64,000 nt of DNA from CAYGYG01 sp964354155 (GCA_964354155.1 CAYGYG010000003.1:76756-140755), one strand, 5' to 3'. Shown: positions 1-9,536, numbered from the stretch's first letter. Notes: generated from the sequence alone by a model not told the origin. Numbers and translations are program-made.

Positions 1-1081
1 TTGCACCGGCGTAGGCAATCCTCGAATCGCGCTGGCGCTGATCCTGTTCCCTTAGAGAATAGCGGATCGCTTCGACGAATTCAGCTGGAGTTGACGCAAG
101 TGTCGCGAGCGGTGCTTTTCTCTTCATTTCGGGTAGTGGAACAGACACGACCGGCAGGCCGCAACCGAAGTACTCATATGCCTTTATGGGATCGACGGTC
201 AGTGTTAATTCATTCATTCTGAAAGGAATCAGCCCGACATTGAACCAACGCAAGTAAGTAGGCAGAATGGCGTAGGGTTTTGCGCCAAGCAGATGAACAT
301 TAGGCAGGCGTTCCATTTGACTTACGTCCGTCTTTACCGTTCCGATCAGGACAAAAATGATCTCGGGGCACGCTAAGGCAGTGTTCGCTAGCAGGTCGAC
401 GTCGAACCAATGGTCAATTACGCCATGGTATCCGGCGATGGGCCTACGGGCGTTGACAAACCGCACTATGTCTTGAGGTATTGCGTGGCCTTCTGTGGAA
501 GGGCGGAAGTGATTTGCGTCAACACCGTTGGGGATCAAGTAAATAGCCTTTGTTCCACGGCGCTTGCGATCATACAGAAGCGGACTTGACACAATCACAA
601 AGTCGGCCATCGCCATCAGCTGAGCTTCTTGTTTGGCTGTTGCTTCTCGCCTTCTTTTGTTGTCTGCAAAGAACTCAGGATTGTTGTCAAAGCAGTCATA
701 GCAAAGTAGTCTATAGGGGATTTTGCGAACAAGTGGGAGGTCTTTTGGATTCGTCGCAATGAGGAGATCGAACTTTACGTCATTACTCTTGATGTAGTAG
801 TCAAAGGGGATTCCGATAGAGAGATCTGCAATAAGGCTGTGGAGGGCAGACCGGTGAGGAAGCCAATTGCGAGCCGGAATGGATTTTAGATTCTTGGATA
901 TGTTACGCGCAAACCAATGGGGATACTGTCCTTGAAGGGTGGCTAGGTCGTATAACCGCCTAAGATATGACAGGAAAGTCCCCAAGTAAGTAACCCTAGC
1001 ATATTTCGCGAGCCCCTGGGCCAGATGTTGAGTTCGCTGAAAGAGGAAATCCCAGTCATGACCGAGCATGAGAATCTCCAA
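1..1081 (-). CDS. Glycosyltransferase (GT-B, TuaH-like), truncated by left edge
   Basis: The minus strand is open from 1081 to base 1 with no stop, giving 360 visible residues; the C-terminus lies outside the window. The sequence resembles family 1/4 GT-B transferases of the TuaH type: an N-terminal start with GHDWDFLFQR, a mid-protein PNGVDANHFRP linker motif (residues 184-194) and a nucleotide-sugar half with DPIKAYEYFGCGLPVV (297-312). It probably adds a sugar during surface polysaccharide assembly on the cytoplasmic face. The TTG at 1081 is preferred over the ATG at 1069 because AAGGAG sits seven bases upstream and the TTG follows the stop of the upstream gene by one base, implying translational coupling. 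Sugar specificity cannot be told. Confidence 0.8.
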   Translation of the reverse strand, partial: MEILMLGHDWDFLFQRTQHLAQGLAKYARVTYLGTFLSYLRRLYDLATLQGQYPHWFARNISKNLKSIPARNWLPHRSALHSLIADLSIGIPFDYYIKSNDVKFDLLIATNPKDLPLVRKIPYRLLCYDCFDNNPEFFADNKRRREATAKQEAQLMAMADFVIVSSPLLYDRKRRGTKAIYLIPNGVDANHFRPSTEGHAIPQDIVRFVNARRPIAGYHGVIDHWFDVDLLANTALACPEIIFVLIGTVKTDVSQMERLPNVHLLGAKPYAILPTYLRWFNVGLIPFRMNELTLTVDPIKAYEYFGCGLPVVSVPLPEMKRKAPLATLASTPAEFVEAIRYSLREQDQRQRDSRIAYAGA

Positions 1082-1082
1082 A

Positions 1083-2021
1083 TCAAGTCTCCTTCAACGA
1101 GGGGGCTCTCTTGGAAAGCTTGCTGGTCAGTCTGTACAGTTCAAGCAACCGACGTGCTCTTGCCGAGCAAGTTCGCATGATAAGGGAAATCAACCATGAG
1201 GTGACGGCCTTCAGACCAAGAATCACCCGTATGCTTTCCGCCGTGAGGCGTGCCTTCGGGCGGCCGTAGTGCTTGTTAACAAACAGAACTCTCTCTGCGA
1301 TCAACATGAAAGCAGCCTTGGTTTCAATTGCTCTAGTACTTTGGCCGCCGTAGTGGATTGACTTCGCTGTGGGTACATAGTAGATGCTCCAACCCCGTTG
1401 TCGTGCACGATAGCACCAATCTGCCTCTTGGACATAGAGAAAGAAGCTCTCATCAAAGGCCCCGATTTCCTCGATCGCGCTTCGGCGCATCATCATGAAC
1501 GCCCCTGAAACATATCCGACCTGCCTGGACGTGTTCCGTTGATGAAGTCTCAGGAGGAGGAAATCGATCAATCGAGCTGGAAACAGGACCTCAACAATCA
1601 CGCTTGCCGGGCCGTGAATCTTACGTGCAGAAGGCTGCCGTGCGCGGGTCTTTGACAGAAGTTGTGGTCCGCAGGCAGCCACGTCTGCATGTGTCTGCAT
1701 GAATTCATACAGGTGGTCGATAGCTCCGTCGAGGACAATCACGTCGGTATTGATCAATAAGAGGTATTTGTTCGTCAGGGTTGAGATGATCTGATTACAG
1801 GCTGCGGAAAACCCCCGATTTGTCATGTTTGATAGCACTTTGACCTGCGGGTACTTGGCCGTCAGCATTTCTACACTGCCGTCGGTCGAACGATTATCTA
1901 CAACGACTGCATCGTAACGTACCCCGCAATAGTCCCTGATGGAGGCGAGGAGCTGATCCAAGAGGTCCCGAGTATTCCAGCTGACGATACCAACGGTAAT
2001 GCGATCCATGCCACGAAACAT
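1083..2021 (-). CDS. Glycosyltransferase family 2
   Basis: A 312-residue GT-A transferase. It has the GT2 opening GIVSWNTRDLL, the nucleotide-sugar motif VVDNRSTDGS, an LLINTD segment standing for the metal-binding DXD, and the acceptor-side EADWCYRARQRGW followed by a conserved His, as in rhamnosyltransferase-like members. The open frame extends upstream to 2129, but a TTGACC/TATACT promoter at 2031-2059 lies inside that extension, so the ATG at 2021 (nine bases after the -10) is chosen; ATG 2009 is a second candidate. It is the first gene of a two-gene minus-strand operon with the truncated transferase. Likely role: chain extension in polysaccharide synthesis. Confidence 0.82.
   Translation of the reverse strand: MFRGMDRITVGIVSWNTRDLLDQLLASIRDYCGVRYDAVVVDNRSTDGSVEMLTAKYPQVKVLSNMTNRGFSAACNQIISTLTNKYLLLINTDVIVLDGAIDHLYEFMQTHADVAACGPQLLSKTRARQPSARKIHGPASVIVEVLFPARLIDFLLLRLHQRNTSRQVGYVSGAFMMMRRSAIEEIGAFDESFFLYVQEADWCYRARQRGWSIYYVPTAKSIHYGGQSTRAIETKAAFMLIAERVLFVNKHYGRPKARLTAESIRVILGLKAVTSWLISLIMRTCSARARRLLELYRLTSKLSKRAPSLKET
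1089..1094 (-). promoter_or_regulatory. Shine-Dalgarno site deciding a TTG start
   Basis: AAGGAG on the minus strand lies inside the last codons of the upstream glycosyltransferase, seven bases before the TTG at 1081. The in-frame ATG at 1069 would be 19 bases away, so the TTG is the better start. Confidence 0.65.
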
Positions 2022-2030
2022 TGCCAGGTA

Positions 2031-2059
2031 AGTATACAGTATTTTACGTGGTTGGTCAA
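2031..2059 (-). promoter_or_regulatory. Promoter for the GT2 operon (minus)
   Basis: TTGACC (2054-2059) and TATACT (2031-2036) with a 17-bp spacer. The -10 ends nine bases before ATG 2021, predicting a leaderless or nearly leaderless transcript. Confidence 0.6.
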
Positions 2060-2084
2060 GTGGCACCCCAAGCCCTCGGGGAAA

Positions 2085-2113
2085 TTGACAAATCGTTCTT
2101 TTGTGGGTATAAT
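2085..2113 (+). promoter_or_regulatory. Consensus sigma-70-type promoter (plus)
   Basis: Perfect TTGACA (2085-2090) and TATAAT (2108-2113) separated by 17 bp, pointing to the plus-strand glycosyltransferase. The predicted start near 2120 leaves a leader of about 60 bases, unlike most other first genes here. A short in-frame leader ORF (TTG 2122 or ATG 2134 to TGA 2184) overlaps the gene start as ATGA. Confidence 0.75.
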
Positions 2114-2180
2114 AGTTACAGTTGAACATCGTAATGAATATGGTGCCAATTCAAATCCATAGACTGGCTACGTCGGTCGC

Positions 2181-3149
2181 ATGAACAGGCCTCCGCGAGT
2201 CTTTGTCATTGTGGTTAACTGGAATGGCTGGGAGGATACGTTGAAGTGTCTGCGATCCCTCGCGGCCATAGATTACTCGTGCTATCACGTTATCATTGTT
2301 GATAATGGTTCCACGGACGACTCGGTACCGAGACTACGGCGAGGGATCCGGGACCTGGGCATGAAATTGACACTTATTGTGAACGACAAGAATCTCGGTT
2401 TTGGCGGGGGGAACAATACCGGTATGCGATATGTTCTTGATTCATTGCAGGCTGATGGCCGTCGGCTCGTATCGAGCACCTACTTGTTGTTATTGAATAA
2501 TGATACCGTTGTCGAGCCACATTTCCTGACGTGTTTGATCAAGGTCGGCGAGAGCAACGAAAGAATCGGCATTCTGGGTCCCAAGATCTATTTTCATGAC
2601 GAGCCAAATCGCGTTTTCTTTGGAGGAGGGAAGCTGAATCAAACGTATACGGGGGGCACTCATTTGGAGTACGGAACAGTAGAAGACACATCACGCCTAC
2701 AGCCGAGCTGTGCTTGGCAGACTGTTGATTACATTACCGGTTGCTGCCTCCTAATAAAGGTTAGCGTGGTCAGAGAGATCGGGTTAATGTACGAGCCATA
2801 CTTTCTGTACTTTGAAGACGCGGACTGGAACCTGCGAGCTCACCAGGAGGGTTACATATCGGCCCTCGTCCCCGCAGCAAAGATCTGGCACAAGGTCTCG
2901 CGAACGACAAAGGTCGGTTCGTTTACCTACATCTACTACCTGGCGCGGAATGGATTACTGCTGGCCAGACGTAATGCACCTTTGGCCACCAAGTTCATTG
3001 CGTACGGGCGTGGAATTCTGGTGCTTGTGAAACAAATAGTGCGTCTTGTGTTGAATCGTCCCAATGCAGTTCACTCAAGGGCCACGATCAAAGGCGTAAA
3101 GGATTTCTTTATGAACAGATCTGGAAAGCTGCACGAGCATAGATGGTAA
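2181..3149 (+). CDS. Glycosyltransferase family 2, rhamnosyltransferase-like
   Basis: 322 residues. The N-terminus carries VVNWNGWEDTLKCL and VDNGSTDDS, the centre LLLNNDTVVEP (DXD-type region), and the C-terminal half FEDADWNLRAHQEGY, all typical of WsaE/RfbN-like GT2 enzymes that transfer rhamnose or related sugars to a growing glycan in the cytoplasm. The C-terminus has a hydrophobic stretch (IAYGRGILVLVKQIVRLVL) that may bind the membrane. The gene is divergent from the minus-strand GT2 and three bases upstream of a GT4 gene, so the two plus-strand genes form an operon. No clear Shine-Dalgarno is visible; coupling to the short leader ORF may help initiation. Confidence 0.85.
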   Translation: MNRPPRVFVIVVNWNGWEDTLKCLRSLAAIDYSCYHVIIVDNGSTDDSVPRLRRGIRDLGMKLTLIVNDKNLGFGGGNNTGMRYVLDSLQADGRRLVSSTYLLLLNNDTVVEPHFLTCLIKVGESNERIGILGPKIYFHDEPNRVFFGGGKLNQTYTGGTHLEYGTVEDTSRLQPSCAWQTVDYITGCCLLIKVSVVREIGLMYEPYFLYFEDADWNLRAHQEGYISALVPAAKIWHKVSRTTKVGSFTYIYYLARNGLLLARRNAPLATKFIAYGRGILVLVKQIVRLVLNRPNAVHSRATIKGVKDFFMNRSGKLHEHRW

Positions 3150-3152
3150 ATC

Positions 3153-4322
3153 ATGAATATCGGTATTGATTGCCATGGCCTTGAACAGACAGTTGGTGGA
3201 GCATCTTTTCGATATCTGGTTAACCTCCTGAAATGCTGGCGAGGGTCAGCAGATACATTCCGGTTGTATTTCCGGAACAGAATTCCAAACATTCCTGAGC
3301 TAGAAGCAAGAAATTTCAAAGCCACGGTGATCAAAGCTCCACTTGGCGTTACAAGCCACACCTTATTTCAGCACATATTGCTGCCGAAAGCAGCGAATAT
3401 TGACAAAGTAGCGGTGCTGTTCTGTCCCTATTACACAAGCCCATTGTTCTGCTATCGCGGGGCAATTGTCATCACACTCCACGACATTTCTTATGAGGTG
3501 TTTTCGTCCGGACCAAGTAGCAGCGGCCTCCGACAGAGACTATACCTCAGGAAGAATTCCCGGTGGTCAGCCAGCAGGGCCAGCGCCATCATCGTACCCT
3601 CGGATTTCACAAAGAGTGAGGTGGTGAGCTACTACGGTGTAAATGCCGAGAAGGTCTTCGTGATTAGAGATGGGGTGGAGGAAAAGTTCAGACCACTGAA
3701 TGACTTGCGGGCAGTTCGGCATATCAGGAGGAAGTACAAGTTGGGTGATAACTTCATACTATTTCTGGGCATTATTTTCGGCCGTCGTCACATTCCCGAG
3801 CTTATTGAAGCATACAAGTTGGCTTTTCCTAAACTCCGAGGACATGAATTTGTAATTATCGGCAAGAATCAGACTGATCCCTATATTGACATTGACGCCT
3901 TGATAGCCAAGTACGTCAGCTGCTGGAATTTGCCTATCAGGAGAATTGAATTTCTGCCCGAAGAGGACATCGTACCCATGTACAACGCAGCATCTCTGTT
4001 CGTATATCTATCGGATTATGAGGGGTTCGGGCTGCCCGTGCTCGAGGCAATGGCCTGTGGAAGACCGGTAATAACCGCCCATAAGACCTCACTAATCGAG
4101 GTGGCGGGTGATGCGGCATTCATGGTTCGTGATCCGAGAAGTGTCAGCGAGATCGCAGCGGCGCTTCGCCGCCTCGTGAGCGATGCCACCCTTAGAAAGA
4201 GACTGGCCACCAAAGGGCTCGATCGAGCGCGCAAGTTCTCGTGGGACAGTTGTGCGAGCCGAACGCTAGAGGTGATAAAAGGGAACGTGGACGGCGACGC
4301 AGAGTCCGCCCGGTCAGACTGA
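3153..4322 (+). CDS. Glycosyltransferase family 4 (GT-B)
   Basis: 389 residues. It begins MNIGIDCHGLEQTVGG, the usual GT4 N-terminal strand and Gly loop. The donor-binding half contains VFVIRDGVEEKFRPL, an ILFLGIIFGRRH segment and the E-x7-E region GFGLPVLEAMACGRPVI near residues 290-306. It probably moves a nucleotide-activated sugar onto a lipid-linked acceptor. It lies three bases after the GT2 gene and shares its promoter. It ends seven bases from the stop of the convergent minus-strand transferase, with no obvious terminator between. Confidence 0.87.
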   Translation: MNIGIDCHGLEQTVGGASFRYLVNLLKCWRGSADTFRLYFRNRIPNIPELEARNFKATVIKAPLGVTSHTLFQHILLPKAANIDKVAVLFCPYYTSPLFCYRGAIVITLHDISYEVFSSGPSSSGLRQRLYLRKNSRWSASRASAIIVPSDFTKSEVVSYYGVNAEKVFVIRDGVEEKFRPLNDLRAVRHIRRKYKLGDNFILFLGIIFGRRHIPELIEAYKLAFPKLRGHEFVIIGKNQTDPYIDIDALIAKYVSCWNLPIRRIEFLPEEDIVPMYNAASLFVYLSDYEGFGLPVLEAMACGRPVITAHKTSLIEVAGDAAFMVRDPRSVSEIAAALRRLVSDATLRKRLATKGLDRARKFSWDSCASRTLEVIKGNVDGDAESARSD

Positions 4323-4329
4323 GAGAGCG

Positions 4330-5451
4330 TCACAGAGTTCGTTGGTTGTGACCGCGGTTTCGAGCAGTCTTCAGGATCTGGTATAACGCCTTCTCCATTC
4401 GTGCCGAGGCTTCCTCCCAGCCAAAACGCTTTATTCGCTCGTACCCACGGAGGCTGACGGCTTTGCGAAGACTCCTGTTTCTTGCCAGCCTGAGCACTGC
4501 CGCCGCCAGCGAATCGATGTCTCCAACGGAACTGACGAAGGCGGTCTGTCCGGAGACCGCATATTCTTGCACGGCGCCGACGCTTGTTGTGACGACTGCG
4601 CACTTGCAGGCCATCGCTTCCATCGGGGGGAGTCCAAACCCTTCGTATCGGCTGGGATAGAGGAATATGTCGCTTGACGCATAAATCAATCGCAGTTGCT
4701 GATCGGTTGGCCTCTCATGATATCGGACGTAACCCGGTAGACCGAATGGCTTCTCATGGCCATACATCGACACTTCAATCGACGGTATTCGGCTTCTAAC
4801 AATCTCAATGACTTTCAGCCCGTCCGCAAGGCCCTTCCTCGGAGTCCTGGTATAGTACATCAGTATTCTCACCTTGTCGCTGAAGGTTTTCTTCTCATTG
4901 AAGAAGACGCTGAGGTCGACCCCGACCGGTACGACTGTTTCGACACCCGCCCCGAACTCCCTCATCATGACCTCCGCGGTGAATCGCGAAAGAGCGATCC
5001 GTCGAAGGGGCAACAGATACGTATAGTCAACAAGGCGAGGTGGTCCGCTATCGATCTCGCGGTGTTGTATGTAATAGACCTTCGTACCCTTGGTGTTGCC
5101 CAAAGCACGTACGTAGTAGGCGGTCGGCCAAGCCGTGGCCACGACTAGGTCAGCATCTGGTATGAACAGGTCATTGAGAGCCGGAACCATGAGCAATGGT
5201 GCTTTCAGTTCAAACCACGTTATGCCTGTCGTGCGGAACAGATTCGCGGCAGCCATCCGTAATCTCCATTTTGTTGCTCTTATATCCCAAGGGGGCCTTC
5301 CGAAGCTGAGCGGCATGATTGGCACGACAAGTCTAACAGTATGACCTTTCTGCATCAAGTGATTCGCATGCGCAAAGAAGCCTCTTATGCCACCTGTTGG
5401 CTGGACAAATGGGATAACGAAGGTAATAATCATTGGATGAGTCGAAGGCAT
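4330..5451 (-). CDS. Glycosyltransferase family 4
   Basis: 373 residues from ATG 5451; the alternative ATG at 5433 (MIITFVIPFVQPTGGIRG) would start exactly at the first family strand and may be the true start. Motifs seen: TGGIRGFFAHANHL (acceptor side), RILMYYTRTPRKG, and YEGFGLPPMEAMACKCAVV, the donor-binding E-x7-E region. Last gene of the minus-strand polysaccharide run, three bases after the flippase stop. Function by family: sugar addition during capsule or exopolysaccharide repeat-unit synthesis. Confidence 0.85.
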   Translation of the reverse strand: MPSTHPMIITFVIPFVQPTGGIRGFFAHANHLMQKGHTVRLVVPIMPLSFGRPPWDIRATKWRLRMAAANLFRTTGITWFELKAPLLMVPALNDLFIPDADLVVATAWPTAYYVRALGNTKGTKVYYIQHREIDSGPPRLVDYTYLLPLRRIALSRFTAEVMMREFGAGVETVVPVGVDLSVFFNEKKTFSDKVRILMYYTRTPRKGLADGLKVIEIVRSRIPSIEVSMYGHEKPFGLPGYVRYHERPTDQQLRLIYASSDIFLYPSRYEGFGLPPMEAMACKCAVVTTSVGAVQEYAVSGQTAFVSSVGDIDSLAAAVLRLARNRSLRKAVSLRGYERIKRFGWEEASARMEKALYQILKTARNRGHNQRTL

Positions 5452-5454
5452 ATG

Positions 5455-6876
5455 CTAGAAAGTAATACGAAGTCCACCTTCCGGGCGTAGGCGGAAGCCG
5501 TGCACAACATAGAGCGTCGCAATGAAGGTTATGATGCCAACGCCCGTTACCACAAAGGCATTTCGGAACGGAAAGAACAAGATGCAACCGGCCATGGGGA
5601 TACTGGCCACAAGCACTTTCAGGACGATGCGGAAGTAGCCGGCATGGTCGAAGTAGTTACCCGTACGCACAAAAACCACATAGAGATAGCCAAGTGAGAC
5701 GAACTCTGAAAGCACCGTCGCGAAACCTGCACCGAGATAACCATACCTAGGTATCAGTGCAGCATTGAGAAGGAGGTTGATGAGCAATGAGATGATCGTC
5801 TGGCGGGCAAGTACCTTCGGCTCATTCATGCTGTAGAATAGGTAGCTGAACCGATTCAGGAATACGAGAACAAAGGCCCAGATGATAACTCTCAGGCACG
5901 AAGCTGACAGCAGAAACTTCTGTCCGAATAGAATATGGATGATGTCCTTGGCTTGCAGGAACACGATGATGCCTATGGGAATCGCGACTATCGCAGCGAA
6001 CCTGAATAGTCGACCATAAAAGCGCACAAACTCGTCCTTGGAGGAACTGAACAGCTTCGAGAGGACAGGGAAGAGGGCTCCGTCCAGAGCCGAAGGTATG
6101 AAGTAGAGGCCAAAAACCAGCTGACCGGCGACCGAATAGATGCCGACGGCATCTGAACCTTTGAATAGACTCAGTGCTATGATATTGGTCTGGAAATAGA
6201 GAAGAGAGAAGAATGATGCGGCGGCGACCAAAGCGCCTTGTCGCAAAAGGAACTTGCACAAAGGTTGGTCTACTGAGATGGGCGACTTTGGCAGCACTAT
6301 GGTCGCGGAAACAGAGGAATAGGCGAGAGATATGAAACCCGTTAGTAGTATGATTCCGCCGAAGCCCACAAGCGGGTAATCGCTTCTTACTGCAAGCCAG
6401 AACATCAGGAAGAGTATGACCTTATTCAACAGGCGCGCGATCGATGAGAATTCCATCCTCTGGAAGGCCTGGAACATCGTATTAAAGGTTTCCGCCAGGG
6501 TGTTGGGGAGAATACTGGACAATACAAGAATAATCACCAGGCTCTGATGGCCAGATCGGGCGAAGAATAGGATGCCCAGAATCGCCAAGAGGACTACAGT
6601 GGAGGAAGTGACTGCTTTCGTAACTAAGCTGCAGCCGAGGTAACGTCCGGCCTTGGCATAGTCTCTGGAGATTTCTCTGACCATAATGTTCGAAATCCCC
6701 ATGTCGGCTGCAACGGAAAGCAAGGCGGTTAAAGAAAAGGCAAAAGCGAGGACGCCATAGCCCTCGGTGCCGAGGTGTCGTGCAATCAGGATTGTCGTCA
6801 TCAAACCCACTATTCTAACCAGCAGGTCCGACGTGGCTACGCTGAAAAGGTTTTTCGCTATGCGCCTCGTAATCAT
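5455..6876 (-). CDS. Polysaccharide repeat-unit flippase (Wzx/MOP superfamily)
   Basis: 473 residues with about fourteen hydrophobic segments spread over the whole length. The N-terminal pattern NLFSVATSDLLVRIVGLMT and GTEGYGVLAFAFSL is characteristic of the polysaccharide biosynthesis (PST/Wzx) branch of the MOP superfamily. It should flip lipid-linked oligosaccharide units across the inner membrane. It sits between the O-antigen ligase/polymerase-like protein and a glycosyltransferase with three-base gaps on both sides, the classic Wzx/Wzy arrangement. Substrate is not predictable. Confidence 0.88.
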   Translation of the reverse strand: MITRRIAKNLFSVATSDLLVRIVGLMTTILIARHLGTEGYGVLAFAFSLTALLSVAADMGISNIMVREISRDYAKAGRYLGCSLVTKAVTSSTVVLLAILGILFFARSGHQSLVIILVLSSILPNTLAETFNTMFQAFQRMEFSSIARLLNKVILFLMFWLAVRSDYPLVGFGGIILLTGFISLAYSSVSATIVLPKSPISVDQPLCKFLLRQGALVAAASFFSLLYFQTNIIALSLFKGSDAVGIYSVAGQLVFGLYFIPSALDGALFPVLSKLFSSSKDEFVRFYGRLFRFAAIVAIPIGIIVFLQAKDIIHILFGQKFLLSASCLRVIIWAFVLVFLNRFSYLFYSMNEPKVLARQTIISLLINLLLNAALIPRYGYLGAGFATVLSEFVSLGYLYVVFVRTGNYFDHAGYFRIVLKVLVASIPMAGCILFFPFRNAFVVTGVGIITFIATLYVVHGFRLRPEGGLRITF

Positions 6877-6879
6877 GAA

Positions 6880-8265
6880 CTAGATTTGACCGTTGGCTGT
6901 AACCTTGGCAACCGAAATGCTGAGCCCGACTAAGAAAAAGAAAGCCAAAAGGACAACGGGATTAGCCAAACCGCAGTCAAAAAGCCCGTGGGCGATGAAT
7001 TCGACCAATGCGCAGGCCAGGCCAAGTGAAAGCGTCTTAAGGTGTCTACTAGTTGCGTTTCGGTAGGCTTGGATGACATTCTTGAAGCAGGAAACTAGGA
7101 TCCACGTGAAAGCAACCAGACCAAGGATACCGAAATCGACAAGAACCTCAAGGAACAGATTGTGGGTTGACTTGGCGCTGAAGAAGTCCAGGATCGAGGG
7201 GAATCCATAGGTGAATTTGATGAAGCGGAAGTTGTCCATACCGATGCCAAAGAGACCGTGGTCCACAACGACGCCCGCCGCTGAGCGCCATATGAAAAAT
7301 CTCTCAACCATCGCAGGATCGCTCAAACTAGTCTGTGCAACTCGAAACCCAAGCAACCGACCCAACGATGTCAGGAAAAGTAGCGCTACCACTGGAGCGA
7401 AGACCGCGATGAAACCCAGGCGCTTCGTTTTGAAAAGGAACAAAATCAGGGCAACAACCAACCCAAACCAAGCGCCGCGTGATTTTGTGAAAACAAGTGC
7501 GAGACAAGCAAGCACAATAAACGTGGCGAGAAAGGCTTTGTGAGCGTTGCTTTCCGTTGAACTCAACATTGATAGAGCCACTAGTACGTAAGGCCCAATG
7601 ACCATAGCAATGATGTTGAAATCGAGTGAGGCTCCGAGGAATGTTGGCCGTTTCATGAAGAGAACCGCTGGGAACTCAAGACTGAAGGAAGATCCAAGGA
7701 CAATCGCAACTAGAACTAGGGCGGCAACGATCAAACAATGAAGAAGCCGTTGCAGATCTTTGGTTTTCGTGATAACACCAATCACGCATGCACACACAAC
7801 CACACCTTCGAGGATAGTCATTGTTTGCTCGACCAGAAAGGTGGAGAACCAGCCCTGCAGAGATGAATAGACAACGGATACGAGAAGAGCCGCAAGGAAC
7901 AGAATCATTGGCGTCTTGATGCCACTGAGGGAGATATTTAGACGGGACGGCGGTGGTCGGACGTGGTTGGTTAAGGAAAAGAAAAGGATGAAGAAAACAA
8001 AAACCTCCAGGAAGGAAACGATGATAACAACCTGCGGCAAGAACGCGAGAAAGATGAAGACGACCGCCAGCAAGTAGAGCAGAAGGTTGGGCTTCAGTGA
8101 AAACACTACAAAGGCGATTGCGAAGGAGTAGAAGAGTGCGACCGCGAGTGCGAGTTCTGCGTTGCCAACAAGCAGGATGACCAAAGGCAAAGCAAGGAAT
8201 GCTGCCTCAATTCCCAGAAATCGCAGGGCGCGAAGCTCCTGCCTGGTTTTCTCCACGGCACTCAT
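6880..8265 (-). CDS. O-antigen ligase / Wzy-like polymerase
   Basis: 461 residues, strongly hydrophobic with at least ten membrane segments. A large periplasmic loop with AKSTHNLFLEVLVDFGILGLVAF matches the conserved H-N-x-(F/Y)-L-E signature of the O-antigen ligase/polymerase family, and ERFFIWRSAAGVVVDHGLFGIGMDNFR precedes it. It either polymerises repeat units or ligates the glycan to a carrier; the sequence does not separate the two. Located between Wzz and the flippase in the same operon, which favours a polymerase role. Confidence 0.83.
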   Translation of the reverse strand: MSAVEKTRQELRALRFLGIEAAFLALPLVILLVGNAELALAVALFYSFAIAFVVFSLKPNLLLYLLAVVFIFLAFLPQVVIIVSFLEVFVFFILFFSLTNHVRPPPSRLNISLSGIKTPMILFLAALLVSVVYSSLQGWFSTFLVEQTMTILEGVVVCACVIGVITKTKDLQRLLHCLIVAALVLVAIVLGSSFSLEFPAVLFMKRPTFLGASLDFNIIAMVIGPYVLVALSMLSSTESNAHKAFLATFIVLACLALVFTKSRGAWFGLVVALILFLFKTKRLGFIAVFAPVVALLFLTSLGRLLGFRVAQTSLSDPAMVERFFIWRSAAGVVVDHGLFGIGMDNFRFIKFTYGFPSILDFFSAKSTHNLFLEVLVDFGILGLVAFTWILVSCFKNVIQAYRNATSRHLKTLSLGLACALVEFIAHGLFDCGLANPVVLLAFFFLVGLSISVAKVTANGQI

Positions 8266-8290
8266 TTGAGGGGCATTGTTCAGCCCACTA

Positions 8291-9535
8291 TCACTTGATC
8301 AGTCGCCGAACGATAGGGATTCTCTTGAGCATGTGATATGCTTCAGACTTGATGCTCGCCGTCAGAGAGGCGTATTCATTGTAGAGCTTGGGCTGGTGCT
8401 GTTTCAATTCCGCCAAGTACTCGACCGCATAGCATCTCGCAAGACCCAACACGATACTGAGCATGAACACGCCCAGGACAATCCTTGCCCTTCTTGGTGA
8501 CGATTTGCGTTCTGGTACGCGCGCGGGGTCTAAAACAGTGATGGCTGGAGTATCCCTGACCTCGGTGATCTTTGCCTGCTCATACTGCTGGACCAACAGG
8601 GAATAGACTTGTTCACGGACCTTGTATTCCCTGAGCCGTCTAGCATATTCGGCGGCTACAACCGGCAGGCGATGAAATGGTACCGCGAATCCGACACCGT
8701 ATCCGCTTCTGTCAGATGTGCCCGATTCGATGCTGGAGAGAATACGTGCGAACTGATCACGCTCTCTTCTGACCGACACTGAGTATGGGTTGTCGGCGGC
8801 TGCGATTTCATCAAGCGCGCCAAGCTCCATTTCTTTGATGAGCATCTTTGATTTCAGCTCGGCATAGGCCGCTATCGCGGCCCTGGTCTCCTCGTCAAGG
8901 GCGACGACCTTGTTGCGAAGCTGAAATGCCTGCAAGCTGTCCTGGGCCTCCCTGAGCTCGCCTTCTGCCTGAGCCAGGCGTTTCTCAACGAAAATCCGCA
9001 TGTTCCTGCCCCGACTCATGTTGGAGTTCTGCAGAAATCGATCTAGCTCATCAACATAAGCATTGGCGACATCGGCGGACAACTCCGGCTTGTTCAAGAC
9101 AACGCTGATCTTGACCACGCCCTCACTTGTCACTGCCACCTTTGTGATTCCTTCCAGACTTTTCGTTGCGATTTCCATACTATTCTTCTTCATCTTGAAC
9201 TCGGTGATAAGGTCACACTTGACAACTACCGCTTCCCGGATTGTCCGGCTTTGAACGATCGCAGAAAGCAAGTCGGAAGGGGTGCCGCCTTTCACCAGGC
9301 CACCGGCTCTGGCCATGCTGCTGAAACGAGAGGTGAGGGCTGCCGAACTGAGGATCGAAGGCAATCCCAACATGTCCATCTCTTCAGCCGGGGGTAAGAT
9401 CTGGGTCGTGGCCTTATATGACTTGGGCAGAATCAAGCTGATGATGACCGCAGCAATTGTCAGGGCCAAGGTGTTCAGAAATAGGAATTTCTTCCACTTG
9501 AGAACTACTCGCACATAAGGAAATATGTTTGTCAA
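8291..9535 (-). CDS. Chain-length determinant protein (Wzz/PCP family)
   Basis: 414 residues starting at TTG 9535, chosen because AAAGGAG lies six bases upstream and the TTG follows the WecB stop by one base. Order: first membrane helix near residues 20-45, an LPPAEEMDMLG motif just after it, a long periplasmic region with coiled-coil (VEKRLAQAEGELREAQDSL), the GNVR-like stretch ITVLDPARVPERKSSPRR and a second membrane helix. The topology matches polysaccharide co-polymerases that set glycan chain length. No cytoplasmic tyrosine-kinase domain is fused. The frame is open further upstream to 9733 but that part reads antisense-like sequence in WecB. Confidence 0.87.
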   Translation of the reverse strand: MTNIFPYVRVVLKWKKFLFLNTLALTIAAVIISLILPKSYKATTQILPPAEEMDMLGLPSILSSAALTSRFSSMARAGGLVKGGTPSDLLSAIVQSRTIREAVVVKCDLITEFKMKKNSMEIATKSLEGITKVAVTSEGVVKISVVLNKPELSADVANAYVDELDRFLQNSNMSRGRNMRIFVEKRLAQAEGELREAQDSLQAFQLRNKVVALDEETRAAIAAYAELKSKMLIKEMELGALDEIAAADNPYSVSVRRERDQFARILSSIESGTSDRSGYGVGFAVPFHRLPVVAAEYARRLREYKVREQVYSLLVQQYEQAKITEVRDTPAITVLDPARVPERKSSPRRARIVLGVFMLSIVLGLARCYAVEYLAELKQHQPKLYNEYASLTASIKSEAYHMLKRIPIVRRLIK

Positions 9536-9536
9536 T

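Noticed and set aside
1..222. 73-codon plus-strand frame at the left edge
   Set aside because: Antisense to the truncated glycosyltransferase, which is open across the whole interval with clear GT motifs.
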